Positions 44,560-53,785 of a DNA stretch of 64,000 bases are shown one piece after another. The stretch spans positions 248,001 through 312,000 of the forward strand of contig NZ_MIKB01000012.1 of the NCBI RefSeq assembly GCF_001730365.1. The letters run 5' to 3'. This DNA is from Enterococcus quebecensis. Its GTDB lineage: Bacteria > Bacillota > Bacilli > Lactobacillales > Enterococcaceae. Every line of letters starts with the position of its first letter. The stretch's first letter is position 1. Position numbers and translations under genes: made by a program. The notes under the pieces are model-generated. The model was not told the DNA's origin and did not search any database. It saw nothing but the letters and a program-made list of their open reading frames with translations.

Positions 44560-44845
44560 ACAAAGCAATGAGATGGAAAGTACAGATGGAATGTTATCTA
44601 ACAGAGAGCTTGGGTAGCTGAAAACAAGCGATAAACGAAATCTAGAAAATGGCCATTGAGCAGCGCTTCGAGTGACTAGTTCATAAGACAGCGACGGACG
44701 CATCCGTTAACATGCTAGAGTATAATCAATTTTTATTGACGTACTTGATGAGGATATCTATGTGAATAGATATCAAATAGAGGTGGTAACACGCAAAAGC
44801 GTCCTCAAATGTATAATTTTATACATTTGAGGACGTTTTTTTTTG
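44560..44845 (+). ncRNA. T-box riboswitch 2 (methionine)
   Basis: A second complete T-box in tandem. The T-box sequence AGAGGTGGTAACACG is at 44779-44793, and the terminator stem GTCCTCAAATGTATAA/TTATACATTTGAGGAC (44801-44834) is followed by eight T residues. GAAA precedes ATG at 44649-44651, and the next bases, GGCC, match those in the first T-box, so both appear to read methionine. Two in series make the off state tighter. Confidence 0.88.
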
Positions 44846-44956
44846 ATAAATGAGGAGATGATAGTGAAGCAGTTTTAAAGTAGTGAATTCAATTTTAGAA
44901 AATAAAATGTATTAAATAAAGCAAAAGAACAGGCAGAATTAAAGGAGGAACAAAGA

Positions 44957-46027
44957 ATGATTGAGTTAAAAAATATAGATGTCACCTTTTACCAGAAAAA
45001 ACAACAAATCAATGCAGTAAACGATGTTTCACTAAGGATTGAAAGAGAGGATATTTTTGGTATCGTTGGCTATTCTGGAGCAGGGAAAAGTACACTGGTT
45101 CGTGTTATTAATCTGTTACAGCGTCCAACTTCTGGAAAAGTCATCATTAATGGTAAAAATATTTTGGATTTTTCATCAAAAGAGTTACGTTTACAGCGCA
45201 AAAAAATTGGTATGATCTTTCAGCATTTCAATTTAATGAAAGAACGAACGATTTTTGGAAATATTGACTTCTCATTAAAATATTCTGGATTGACTAAAAA
45301 GCAGCGAAGAGAAAAAGTTGAAGAATTGCTTGAACTTGTAGGCCTTTCAGATAAAAAAGAAGCTTATCCGAGCCAACTATCTGGTGGACAAAAGCAACGG
45401 GTAGCAATTGCTAGAGCATTAGCCAATGATCCAGAAATTTTATTATGCGATGAAGCAACCAGTGCGTTGGACCCTAAAACGACAATTCAAATTTTGGACT
45501 TATTAAAGAAATTAAATAGAGAGTTGGGCTTAACGATAGTTTTGATTACCCATGAGATGCAAGTGGTTAAAGAAATTTGTAATAAAGTTGCCGTGATGGA
45601 AGATGGTCAGGTAATCGAAAAAAATGATATTGTTTCGATTTTCAGTCAACCAAAAGAAGCCTTGACGAAGGATTTTATCCGTACCGCGACGCACATTGAT
45701 CAAGCATTGGAGACGATTCTTCAACATCCTAGCTTGACAGATTTAGGTGGAAATGAAGTGTTAGTTGAATTTTCTTATGTAGGTGAGCAAACAAGTGAAC
45801 CGCTGATTGCTCAGCTGTATAGTAAGTATCACGTAGTCACGAACATTTTATATGGCAATGTCGAAATTTTACAGCAAGTACCTATTGGCAATTTGATTGT
45901 CATTCTTTCGGGAGAAGAACATCAAAGGGAAAAAGCACTGAGCTTTTTAGAACAACAAGGAGTGAAGGTAAAAATTTTAAAAGTAAGAAAGGTAAAAGAG
46001 AAAATTGTACCTTTACATGTCATCTAA
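44957..46027 (+). CDS. metN: Methionine ABC transporter ATPase
   Basis: A 356-residue ATPase of the MetNIQ importer for methionine and related compounds. Walker [10 protein letters not shown] near residue 38, Q-loop MIFQHFNLM, signature [15 protein letters not shown] and Walker [13 protein letters not shown]. The C-terminal 100 residues ([20 protein letters not shown] and on) are the NIL regulatory domain, which binds methionine and inhibits transport in related proteins. AAAGGAGGAA precedes the ATG. It is the first gene behind the two T-boxes. Confidence 0.95.
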   Translation: MIELKNIDVTFYQKKQQINAVNDVSLRIEREDIFGIVGYSGAGKSTLVRVINLLQRPTSGKVIINGKNILDFSSKELRLQRKKIGMIFQHFNLMKERTIFGNIDFSLKYSGLTKKQRREKVEELLELVGLSDKKEAYPSQLSGGQKQRVAIARALANDPEILLCDEATSALDPKTTIQILDLLKKLNRELGLTIVLITHEMQVVKEICNKVAVMEDGQVIEKNDIVSIFSQPKEALTKDFIRTATHIDQALETILQHPSLTDLGGNEVLVEFSYVGEQTSEPLIAQLYSKYHVVTNILYGNVEILQQVPIGNLIVILSGEEHQREKALSFLEQQGVKVKILKVRKVKEKIVPLHVI

Positions 46028-46064
46028 ATAAAATAACTATCTAGTAAGAAGAGGAGTGGCGGAT

Positions 46065-46745
46065 ATGCAAGCTTTTTTACAAAATTATTTTCCAAATGTT
46101 TTACAGTTAAAACAGGAGTTTATCAATAGTACAATTGAAACACTTTATATGGTTTTTTGGACAGCGATTATTGCAGGAATTTTAGGCACGTTACTTGGTG
46201 TTATTCTTGTGACAACAGGTCCGCAAGGTATTTTAAAAAGTAGTTTCTTTTACAATATTTTAGAGAAGGTTATCAATATTTGTAGATCCATTCCTTTTAT
46301 CATCATGCTGGCACTGATTCAGCCAATCACTCGTTTTTTAACAGGAACAACGATTGGTACAACGGCTGCTCTAGTGCCACTGGTGATAGGAGTGATTCCA
46401 TTTTTTGCACGACAGATTGAAAATGCGTTATTGGAAGTTGATCCTGGTGTAATTGAAGCAGCAGAATCAATGGGAACCAGTCCTTTAGGAATTATTTTTA
46501 GAGTTTATTTAGTTGAAGGATTACCAAGTATTATTCGTGTCTCTTCTGTCACGATTATTAATTTAATTGGTTTAACTGCAATGGCTGGAGCAATTGGTGC
46601 GGGTGGTCTAGGAAATCTAGCAATTACAAGAGGCTATAATCGGTTTCAAACAGATGTCACAGTAGTTGCAACATTAATTATTTTAGTTTTAGTATTTGCC
46701 AGCCAATTTATTAGTAATACATTGATCAAAAAAACATCACATTAA
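46065..46745 (+). CDS. metI: Methionine ABC transporter permease
   Basis: A 226-residue membrane protein with five helices. The EAA-type loop EAAESMGTSPLGIIFRVYLVEGLPS contacts MetN (residues about 135-160). The ATG at 46065 has AGAGGAG 8 bases upstream; the GTG at 46056 lies in that site. It sits between metN and metQ in the standard order. Confidence 0.95.
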   Translation: MQAFLQNYFPNVLQLKQEFINSTIETLYMVFWTAIIAGILGTLLGVILVTTGPQGILKSSFFYNILEKVINICRSIPFIIMLALIQPITRFLTGTTIGTTAALVPLVIGVIPFFARQIENALLEVDPGVIEAAESMGTSPLGIIFRVYLVEGLPSIIRVSSVTIINLIGLTAMAGAIGAGGLGNLAITRGYNRFQTDVTVVATLIILVLVFASQFISNTLIKKTSH

Positions 46746-46777
46746 AAAAATGAAAAATAAGAAAAGAGGAATTTATA

Positions 46778-47611
46778 ATGAAAAAAGCAGTGAAGATTAT
46801 CGGATTAGCAGTAACAATCGGTTTTGTATTAGCAGGATGCTCTGCGGGAAGTGCAAAAAGTGAAAAAAATGAAGTTGTAAAATTAGGTGTAGTGGGTGCC
46901 AATAATGAAGTATTAGAATCAGTGAAAGACCGTCTAAAAGGCGAAGGAATCGATCTTCAATTAGTGGAGTTTTCTGATTATACTCAACCCAATGCAGCTT
47001 TGGCTGAAAAAGAAATCGATTTAAATTCGTTTCAACATCAAATATTCTTAGATAATTACAATAAAGAACACAAGACGGATCTTGTTTCGGTTGGTAACAC
47101 AGTTAGTGCGCCATTAGGGATTTATTCTTCAAAAATTAAAAACGTTAAAGAGTTGAAAAAAGGAGCAGAAATTGCTATTCCAAATGATGCGACAAACGGT
47201 GGGAGAGCATTATTACTATTGCAAACGGCAGGTCTAATCAAAGTTGATCCAGCAAAAAAACAAACACCTACAGTCAGTGATATTACAGAGAATAAGTTAG
47301 AGTTGAAAATCACCGAATTAGATGCGTCCCAAACAGCAAGAGCCCTTCAAGATATTGATGCTTCTGTAATCAATAGTGGTATGGCTGTGGATGCTGGTTT
47401 TACGCCAACTAAAGATGCGATTTTCTTAGAACCAGTGGACGAAACATCTAAACCATATGTCAATATCATTGTTGCTCGTAAGGACGATGAAAACAATAAA
47501 ACCTATAACAAAGTTGTTGATGCTTATCAACAGGAAGAAACAAAAAAAGTTATTGAGAAAACATCAAAAGGCTCAAGTATTCCAGCGTGGGAAACGTTTG
47601 GCAGAAAGTAA
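46778..47611 (+). CDS. metQ: Methionine-binding lipoprotein
   Basis: A 277-residue NlpA-family substrate-binding lipoprotein. The lipobox LAGC places the lipidated Cys at residue 21. The mature part begins VVKLGVVGANNEVLESVKDR and contains NSFQHQIFLDNYNKEH and IAIPNDATNGGRALLLLQ, all typical of MetQ. GAAAAGAGGA lies before the ATG. The next gene starts 14 bases after its stop. Confidence 0.95.
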   Translation: MKKAVKIIGLAVTIGFVLAGCSAGSAKSEKNEVVKLGVVGANNEVLESVKDRLKGEGIDLQLVEFSDYTQPNAALAEKEIDLNSFQHQIFLDNYNKEHKTDLVSVGNTVSAPLGIYSSKIKNVKELKKGAEIAIPNDATNGGRALLLLQTAGLIKVDPAKKQTPTVSDITENKLELKITELDASQTARALQDIDASVINSGMAVDAGFTPTKDAIFLEPVDETSKPYVNIIVARKDDENNKTYNKVVDAYQQEETKKVIEKTSKGSSIPAWETFGRK

Positions 47612-47625
47612 AAGAGGTGAATAGA

Positions 47626-48825
47626 ATGACTACATTGATAAGAGAATCAATTAAAGAAGAGATTAAACGAAATTCAACCGATGTGATTGCCTTAAGACGC
47701 CATTTTCATCAATATCCAGAAGCGAGCTTAAAAGAATTTGAGACAATCAAGCGAATTAAAGAAGAGCTAAATAAGTTGGCAATTCCTTTTGAAGAAGTAG
47801 GCGAAACAAGTGTTTTAGGCACTATTGAAGGTAAAAAAGGTTCTGGAAAAACGATTGTTCTAAGAGCGGATATCGATGCGCTAGAATTAGAAGATGCTAC
47901 AGGAAAAGAATACCAATCTAAAAATCCAGGATTAAACCATGCATGTGGTCATGATGGGCATGCAGCAGCTTTATTAGGTGCCGCTAAAGTGTTGAAAAAT
48001 CGTGAAGATGAGTTCTCAGGAACAATCAAGCTCGCTTTTCAACCTGCAGAAGAAATCGGTGCTGGCGCACGTCAATTTGTAGAAGGCGGTTTTGTAGAAA
48101 ATGTTGATCAAGTTTTTGGTATTCATTTAGATTCGAATGTTCCTGTTGGAAAACTAGTTGCGACGAAAGGTGCTACGAATGCCTCTTGCGATATTTTTAA
48201 AATCGAAGTAGAAGGATTGAGCAGTCATGTGGCTCAACCGAATGTTGGTCGGGATGCTGTTTTGGCTGCTGCAAGTATTGTAGTCGAGCTGCAGAAAATA
48301 GCTGCTAGAGAGGTAAGTCCACTAGATCCTGTAGTTGTTGGCATTGGTGTGTTAGATGCGGGAACTAGATATAATATTGTAGCGAATCATGCAAGAATAG
48401 AAGGGACAGTTCGAGCCTTTAGTCATGAGACGCGAGCGTTTGTTTTAAAACGTGTGGAAGAAATTGCTAAGCAAATTGCTGAAGCACATCGAACGAAAAT
48501 TGCATCATTTCATATTCATGATGCAGCAGGTCCGTTGATAAATGATGATACAGCAACAGAACTAGCGCAAAAAGTAGCAACTGAGATTGTTGGCAGTGAT
48601 AATGTAGTAACAGACTATACAAAGAGTTTAGGCGCAGATGATTTTGCTGATTTCTTACTTAAAGCACCAGGTGTATATGGTCGTGTCGGTACTAGAAATT
48701 TAGATAATCCTGATACACAATACGGTCATCATCATGAAAAATTTGATATTGATGAAGCTGGATTGGCGCTAGCGACAGAATTTCATGTGGGGTATGCGCT
48801 GACGTATTTAAGTTTAAATGAATAA
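47626..48825 (+). CDS. M20-family amidohydrolase (N-acyl amino acid hydrolase)
   Basis: A 399-residue zinc hydrolase of the IAA-amino acid/N-acyl-L-amino acid amidohydrolase group. Metal ligands are visible in HACGHDGH (Cys107, His109) and in FQPAEEIGAGARQF, with a further His in GIHLDSNVPVG and SSHVAQPN in the lid domain. The ATG at 47626 has AGAGGTG 6 bases upstream and is preferred over the codons overlapping metQ. It is co-transcribed with metNIQ under the methionine T-boxes, so an N-acyl-methionine or similar substrate is likely but unproven. Confidence 0.88.
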   Translation: MTTLIRESIKEEIKRNSTDVIALRRHFHQYPEASLKEFETIKRIKEELNKLAIPFEEVGETSVLGTIEGKKGSGKTIVLRADIDALELEDATGKEYQSKNPGLNHACGHDGHAAALLGAAKVLKNREDEFSGTIKLAFQPAEEIGAGARQFVEGGFVENVDQVFGIHLDSNVPVGKLVATKGATNASCDIFKIEVEGLSSHVAQPNVGRDAVLAAASIVVELQKIAAREVSPLDPVVVGIGVLDAGTRYNIVANHARIEGTVRAFSHETRAFVLKRVEEIAKQIAEAHRTKIASFHIHDAAGPLINDDTATELAQKVATEIVGSDNVVTDYTKSLGADDFADFLLKAPGVYGRVGTRNLDNPDTQYGHHHEKFDIDEAGLALATEFHVGYALTYLSLNE

Positions 48826-48830
48826 TGATT

Positions 48831-48880
48831 AAAAGTGCAAGCGTGGAAGTTTAAAAGATTTCTTGAGCTTGCGCTTTTTT
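48831..48880 (+). terminator. Terminator after the met operon
   Basis: AAAGTGCAAGC (48832-48842) pairs with GCTTGCGCTTT (48867-48877) with one mismatch, followed by T residues. Confidence 0.8.
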
Positions 48881-49013
48881 ATGTATACTGTTTTTGAAAA
48901 AAACAAAATAATTCAGTACTTTACCCAGAGAGGATAGATACTTATTTTATCAATATTCTTGCTTTTCACAACAATTATGTTAAAATATCTTCTGTAAAGA
49001 AGGGTGATTAAGA

Positions 49014-49094
49014 ATGTTTGTTCTTTCAGATAAATTTGTAAAAAGAATCAGCTCCCAACAAATGAATGTGATGAAGCATTGTTGTGGAGCCTAA
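49014..49094 (+). CDS. 26-codon leader peptide of the ABC-F gene
   Basis: AGAAGGGTG lies 8 bases before ATG, and the frame reads MFVLSDKFVKRI then SSQQMNVMKHCCGA and TAA. It is followed by two hairpins and then the ABC-F gene. Such leader peptides typically let ribosome-stalling antibiotics switch on a downstream resistance gene. The strong ribosome site, short length and position support a regulatory role rather than a product function. Confidence 0.65.
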   Translation: MFVLSDKFVKRISSQQMNVMKHCCGA

Positions 49095-49106
49095 TAAAAT
49101 GAACGC

Positions 49107-49236
49107 TTCATCGTTAAAGGCGAATACTAAATTTTTTTAGACTATCAGCTAGTCTTATTTAGTGTTGTTTTAACGATGAATCATGATTTTTTAATAGCGC
49201 TGGTTAAAGGACAACGTGTTTCGTACGTTGTCCTTT
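49107..49236 (+). promoter_or_regulatory. Attenuator hairpins between leader peptide and ABC-F gene
   Basis: A long hairpin has outer arms TTCATCGTTAAA (49107-49118) and TTTAACGATGAA (49169-49180) with inner pairings AATACTAAAT/ATTTAGTGTT and AGACT/AGTCT; a T-run lies six bases downstream. A second hairpin, AAAGGACAACGT (49206-49217) and ACGTTGTCCTTT (49225-49236), follows without a strong T-run. The arrangement fits antibiotic-responsive attenuation. The remaining 150 bases before the gene hold no other feature. Confidence 0.6.
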
Positions 49237-49386
49237 GTTGATATGAAACGAGGGATAAGATAGGGAAGCCTATTTGGTCGCTTGTTTTTTTGTCTTTCTA
49301 ATAAGACATTTCGCATAAAAACTAAAGCAATTTAAATTGTTGAACAGTGTAATTTATAGTAAAAATTCAGAAAAGAGGAAGAAAAA

Positions 49387-50925
49387 ATGAGTTTATTAAC
49401 AATAGAACACCTAACGCAACGTTTTGGTGAAAAAATCTTATACGAAGATGCGTCTCTTCGTGTCAATAAAGGTGACCACATGGGATTAACTGGTCAAAAT
49501 GGTGTGGGGAAATCAACGTTAGTCAAAGTTTTAACAGGTGAAATTTTAGCGGATGATGGAACGATCACTTGGCAAAATAATATCAAAATCGGATACTTAG
49601 ATCAGTATGTGGAAGTCATTGGAAATAGTACAATCAATGACTTTTTACACCAAGCGTATCAACCACTTTATGAAATAGAAGAGAAAATCAATGGATTATA
49701 TGCTGAGTTTGGTGAGACCAGTGAAGGTAAATTATTAGAGAGAGCTGGAAATCTACAAACACAATTGGATGAAAGTGACTTTTATCAAATTGATACAATT
49801 ATTAATGATCTTGCCAATGGGTTAGGAATTGAAGCTATTGGTCTGGATCGTTCGATGAAAGAATTAAGTGGTGGACAACGGTCAAAAGTGATTTTAGCAA
49901 AATTGCTTTTGGAAGAACCTGATGTTTTACTACTAGATGAACCAACTAACTATCTGGATGATACCCATATCAAATGGCTGATTGACTATTTAAACAATTT
50001 TGACGGAACGTTTATTATCGTATCTCATGATTATCATTTTTTAAATGCTGTGACCAATTGTATCTGCGATATTGAGTTTGGCAAGCTGACCAAATACACA
50101 GGAAATGTCGAAAAATCCTTTGCACAAAAAGAGCAAAACAAAGAAAGCTATTTAAAACAATATCACGCTCAACAAGCAAAAATTGAGAAAGCGGAAGCCT
50201 ACATTCGCAAATACAAAGCAGGAAATCGAGCAACCATGGCGAAAAGTCGCCAAAAACAATTGGACAGAGTGGAACGCATGGCACCTCCAGGCAGTTTGAT
50301 GAAACCTCAAATCGTATTTCCCTATCAATCTATTGTGGCAAGTCTAGCGTTAATTACTAATGGCTTGGTGATTGGCTATAGTAACCCGTTATTAGCACCA
50401 ATCAATGTATCTGTTCATAGCGGTGAAAAAGTTGCTATCAAAGGATTTAATGGAATCGGTAAATCTACATTGATCAAAACTTTAACGGGAAAAATTACTC
50501 CCATTAGCGGCGAATATCAATATCCAGCTAACACAAAAATTGCTTATTTCTCTCAAGATTTAACTTGGAAAAATGATTATTTGACGCCCTTAGCGTATTT
50601 AAGTGATTGCTTCCCTAAGAAAACAATTAAAGAAATTCGAACATATCTAGCTAAATGTGGGTTACCTGATAAATTGGTAAATCAACAGTTGCGATTATTA
50701 AGTGGAGGAGAGCAAACGAAAGTAAAATTGTGTGAGCTGACCATGGATTCCAGTAACATTATTTTTTTAGATGAACCTACGAATCATATTGATATCATAG
50801 CTAAGGAGAGCTTACGACAAGCAATTCAACAATTTCAAGGAACGATTGTGATCGTTTCTCATGAGGAAGACTTTTATACAGATATTACAGATCGTGTGAT
50901 TAACATTGAAGAAATGATTCAATAA
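49387..50925 (+). CDS. ABC-F family ATPase, candidate ribosome protection protein
   Basis: A 512-residue cytoplasmic protein with two ATPase domains and no membrane segment, the ABC-F layout. Domain 1 has GQNGVGKST, signature LSGGQRSKVILAKLL and DVLLLDEPTNYLD. Domain 2 has GFNGIGKST, LSGGEQTKVKLCEL and IIFLDEPTNHID. The charged linker EKAEAYIRKYKAGNRATMAK joins the two. Members act on ribosomes as translation factors or antibiotic protection proteins. The leader peptide and hairpins upstream favour an inducible protection role, but sequence alone does not name the drug. Confidence 0.88.
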   Translation: MSLLTIEHLTQRFGEKILYEDASLRVNKGDHMGLTGQNGVGKSTLVKVLTGEILADDGTITWQNNIKIGYLDQYVEVIGNSTINDFLHQAYQPLYEIEEKINGLYAEFGETSEGKLLERAGNLQTQLDESDFYQIDTIINDLANGLGIEAIGLDRSMKELSGGQRSKVILAKLLLEEPDVLLLDEPTNYLDDTHIKWLIDYLNNFDGTFIIVSHDYHFLNAVTNCICDIEFGKLTKYTGNVEKSFAQKEQNKESYLKQYHAQQAKIEKAEAYIRKYKAGNRATMAKSRQKQLDRVERMAPPGSLMKPQIVFPYQSIVASLALITNGLVIGYSNPLLAPINVSVHSGEKVAIKGFNGIGKSTLIKTLTGKITPISGEYQYPANTKIAYFSQDLTWKNDYLTPLAYLSDCFPKKTIKEIRTYLAKCGLPDKLVNQQLRLLSGGEQTKVKLCELTMDSSNIIFLDEPTNHIDIIAKESLRQAIQQFQGTIVIVSHEEDFYTDITDRVINIEEMIQ

Positions 50926-51047
50926 GAAAAACTGGGGTTGGGAAGAAAGTATTTAGCTTATTTCCGAAGGCCATCAATTTTTAGAAGTTGATATGAATAG
51001 AGGCAATGGTTAGTCTGCTTTCCTCTTAACGCTTATTGCGATTTTAA

Positions 51048-51093
51048 GGGTCTGAGGTATAACTCAAAGAGTTATACCTCAGACCCAGTTTTT
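51048..51093. terminator. Perfect 18-bp bidirectional terminator
   Basis: GGGTCTGAGGTATAACTC (51048-51065) pairs perfectly with 51069-51086 across a 3-base loop, followed by a T-run on the plus strand. It separates the convergent ABC-F and efaA genes. Confidence 0.92.
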
Positions 51094-52023
51094 TTATTTT
51101 GTTAATCCATCATGGATTTCATCTAAGTTCCATTTCATCATGGCATAATAACTATCGCCATCTTCGCCTTTTTTAGCAATGGAATCAGTAAAAATTGTAC
51201 TGTAAATCGGTAATTTTGTTTCTTTAGATACTCTTTCCATACTTCGTTTATCGACACTTGTTTCAACAAACAACGCAGGGACTTTGGTTGAATGAATTTT
51301 ATCTATGATTTGTTTCATTTGATCTGGCGTGCCTTGGTTTTCTGTATTGATTTCCCAAATGTAAGCAGCTGTTAAACCGTATGCTTTAGAGAAATATTTA
51401 AAGGCACCTTCACTAGTTACTAATAATTTTTGATTTTCTGGAATGTCAGCAAATTTTTCTTTTGCCTCTTTGTCTAAGACTGAAAGTTTTTCGATGTATT
51501 CCTTGGCATTTTTTTCATAGATTTCTTTATTTTTAGGATCTTTTTCGCTTAAAGTATTTCTGATTGCTTCTACATAAGAAATCCCATTTTGAATATCTAA
51601 CCAGGCATGAGGATCTTGTTGATTTTCTTGTCCCGCACTTGTTAAATACATTGGTTTTACTTGTTTACTTACAGAAAAATAATCTTGATTTTCTTTTTTC
51701 TTCGCTGTTTCCATCAACTTGCTGAACCAACCATTGCCGCCAGTTTCTAAGTTTAACCCATTGAAGAATAAAACATCTGCTTCTGAGGCTTTAGCAACAT
51801 CTTCTGGTAAAGGTTCGTATTCATGAGGGTCTGTTCCCACAGGGACAATACTATGCAAATTGACTAATTCTTTTCCAACATTTTCTACCATATCAGCAAG
51901 AATAGAATTGGTGGCAACGACATTGATTTTATCTGACTCTGACTTGTCTGTCGCTTTACCTTGACAGGCAGCTAGTAAAAATAAACAAGTTAAAGTTGTA
52001 ATGATCATTATTTTTTTTCTCAT
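51094..52023 (-). CDS. efaA: Manganese-binding lipoprotein
   Basis: A 309-residue metal-binding lipoprotein of the LraI/PsaA group. The lipobox LAAC puts the lipidated Cys at residue 20. The four metal ligands of the family are at the expected places: His67 (DPHEYEP), His139 (DPHAWLD), Glu205 (SEGAFKYF) and Asp280 (FTDSIAK). It is the last gene of the operon, overlapping the permease gene by 4 bases. In E. faecalis the EfaCBA system imports manganese and EfaA is a virulence antigen. Confidence 0.94.
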   Translation of the reverse strand: MRKKIMIITTLTCLFLLAACQGKATDKSESDKINVVATNSILADMVENVGKELVNLHSIVPVGTDPHEYEPLPEDVAKASEADVLFFNGLNLETGGNGWFSKLMETAKKKENQDYFSVSKQVKPMYLTSAGQENQQDPHAWLDIQNGISYVEAIRNTLSEKDPKNKEIYEKNAKEYIEKLSVLDKEAKEKFADIPENQKLLVTSEGAFKYFSKAYGLTAAYIWEINTENQGTPDQMKQIIDKIHSTKVPALFVETSVDKRSMERVSKETKLPIYSTIFTDSIAKKGEDGDSYYAMMKWNLDEIHDGLTK

Positions 52024-52877
52024 GATGTAGGTTCCTCCGTTTTCTGTTTATTGACAAAAAATAGTCCTTTTTTAGGTGAAAATAGAAAAGCTAAAATGAA
52101 AAATGCTGCAGCAGTTAAAACAATAGTAGCCCCTGAAGCTAAGTTGTATGAGTAACTAAAGAATAAGCCAATGATTGAACTCAGTATCCCAAAAAGAGAA
52201 GCTAAAGTAATCATTGTAGGCAAATGATTGGTTAAAAGATAAGCGGTAGCAGCAGGCGTGATCAACATAGCGATCACTAAAATTGTTCCAACAGTTTGTA
52301 ACGATGAAACAGCAACTAAAGTTAATAAAAACATCAAGGCATAATGGAAAAATTGAACATTTAATCCATATGCTTGTGCCATCGTTGGATCAAAGGAGGT
52401 AATTTGTAATTCTTTATAGAAAAGACCAACAAAGATCAAAACGATGATGCCAACAATTACAGTGATCAAAATATCAGAATCACGAACTGCCAAAACATTA
52501 CCAAAGAGGATATGGTAAAGATCGGTGGAGCTTTGCGCAAATGAGATCATGATGATCCCTAGAGCAAAGAATGAGCTGAAAACAACACCAATTGCTGTAT
52601 CATTTTTTAACTGACTTTTTTGTGTAATAAAGCCAATCAATAAAGCAGCCAAGATACCAAAAATCGAAGCACCAAAGATATAATTTACCCCGAACATGTA
52701 AGAAGCTGCTACTCCTGGTAATACTGCGTGTGAAATGGCATCTCCCATGAGAGACATTCCTCGTAAAACGATAAATGAACCGATAATCCCAGAAACCAAT
52801 CCCACGATGATTGAAGTGATCAAAGCGTTTTGTAAAAACTGATAGCGAACCAAACCGTCAATAAAATTTGCAATCAT
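52020..52877 (-). CDS. efaB: Manganese ABC transporter permease
   Basis: A 285-residue membrane protein with about eight helices, of the ABC-3 (ZnuB/MntB) family. [23 protein letters not shown] near the N-terminus is the family signature, and [25 protein letters not shown] the C-terminal one. It overlaps both neighbours by 4 bases, consistent with tight translational coupling. Confidence 0.94.
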   Translation of the reverse strand: MIANFIDGLVRYQFLQNALITSIIVGLVSGIIGSFIVLRGMSLMGDAISHAVLPGVAASYMFGVNYIFGASIFGILAALLIGFITQKSQLKNDTAIGVVFSSFFALGIIMISFAQSSTDLYHILFGNVLAVRDSDILITVIVGIIVLIFVGLFYKELQITSFDPTMAQAYGLNVQFFHYALMFLLTLVAVSSLQTVGTILVIAMLITPAATAYLLTNHLPTMITLASLFGILSSIIGLFFSYSYNLASGATIVLTAAAFFILAFLFSPKKGLFFVNKQKTEEPTS

Positions 52878-53629
52878 GCGTCAGCCACTCCTTTTATAAT
52901 GATATCTCCCATTGTTTCTCCATAAGCTAATTGGATATTCTTGTTGGTAAATGTTGTTGTCACAGGTCCGCAAGCGATTAATTTTTTCTTCAAAATAATC
53001 ACATCGTCAAAATAATGAGCGACTTTGTGGAGATCGTGGTGAACGATTACGATCGTTTTACCTGCATCTTTTAATTGTTTGAGAATATCCATGATTACTT
53101 TTTCACTTGTCATATCAATTCCAACAAAAGGCTCATCCAAAACGATAATATCTGCACCTTGAGCAAGTACTCTGGCGATAAAAACTCGTTGCAATTGGCC
53201 ACCGGACAACTCACCGATTTGTCGTTTAGCAAAATCTTCCAATTGAACAGTTTTAAGTGCTGCGAGAGCTTTTTCTTTTTCCTGTTTTTTTGGTCGCTTC
53301 AGTAAACCTAGCTGAGGATAAGTTCCTAAAAGAACAACCTTCATTACATTGATTGGAAAAGTAAGATCTAAAGCACTGCGTTGTTCTACATAAGCAATTC
53401 GTTTTTTCTGAGTATCAATTGCTTGATCTCCTAAAAGCACAGCTCTGGAATCGGCCTTAATCAATCCTAACATTCCTTTTAGAAAGGTTGATTTTCCTGC
53501 ACCATTTGGACCGATGACTCCAGTAATTTTTCCGGCAGGTATTTGTAACGAAATATCGATTAAGGCCTTTTGACCTTGATAACTAACAGTTAAATGTTCG
53601 ATTGTAAGATTATTTTTATTTATAGACAT
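52874..53629 (-). CDS. efaC: Manganese ABC transporter ATPase
   Basis: A 251-residue ATPase, first gene of efaCBA. Walker A GPNGAGKST near residue 40, signature LSGGQLQRVFIARVL, Walker B IIVLDEPFVGID and switch His in VIVHHDLH. GGAGG lies 7 bases before the ATG. The promoter region carries two palindromes of the manganese-repressor type. Confidence 0.94.
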   Translation of the reverse strand: MSINKNNLTIEHLTVSYQGQKALIDISLQIPAGKITGVIGPNGAGKSTFLKGMLGLIKADSRAVLLGDQAIDTQKKRIAYVEQRSALDLTFPINVMKVVLLGTYPQLGLLKRPKKQEKEKALAALKTVQLEDFAKRQIGELSGGQLQRVFIARVLAQGADIIVLDEPFVGIDMTSEKVIMDILKQLKDAGKTIVIVHHDLHKVAHYFDDVIILKKKLIACGPVTTTFTNKNIQLAYGETMGDIIIKGVADA

Positions 53630-53641
53630 AAAAAAACCTCC

Positions 53642-53717
53642 TTTTTAGGTTTGCCTTAAAATTAGTATATGATAAATTAAGATTAAAATCAATCCATTTT
53701 TTAGGGAGCCCTAAAAA
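53642..53717 (-). promoter_or_regulatory. efaCBA promoter with two EfaR/MntR-type palindromes
   Basis: On the minus strand TTGATT (53692-53687), a 17-base spacer and TATACT (53669-53664) form the promoter. TTTTTAGG-TTTG-CCTTAAAA at 53642-53661 covers the transcription start, and TTTTTAGGGAGCCCTAAAAA at 53698-53717 lies just upstream of the -35. Both fit DtxR/MntR-family operators, predicting repression by Mn-loaded EfaR. The regulator gene is not in this window. Confidence 0.8.
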
Positions 53718-53727
53718 TGCTTGATTA

Positions 53728-53772
53728 AGAGGTTGAGAAAAAAGTTTGCTTCCTTTTTCTCAACCTCTTTTA
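53728..53772 (-). terminator. Terminator hairpin after the serine hydrolase gene
   Basis: AAGAGGTTGAGAAAAA (53728-53743) pairs with TTTTTCTCAACCTCTT (53754-53769). On the minus strand the trailing T-tract is broken, so efficiency is uncertain. Confidence 0.65.
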
Positions 53773-53785
53773 CCATATATTAAGT

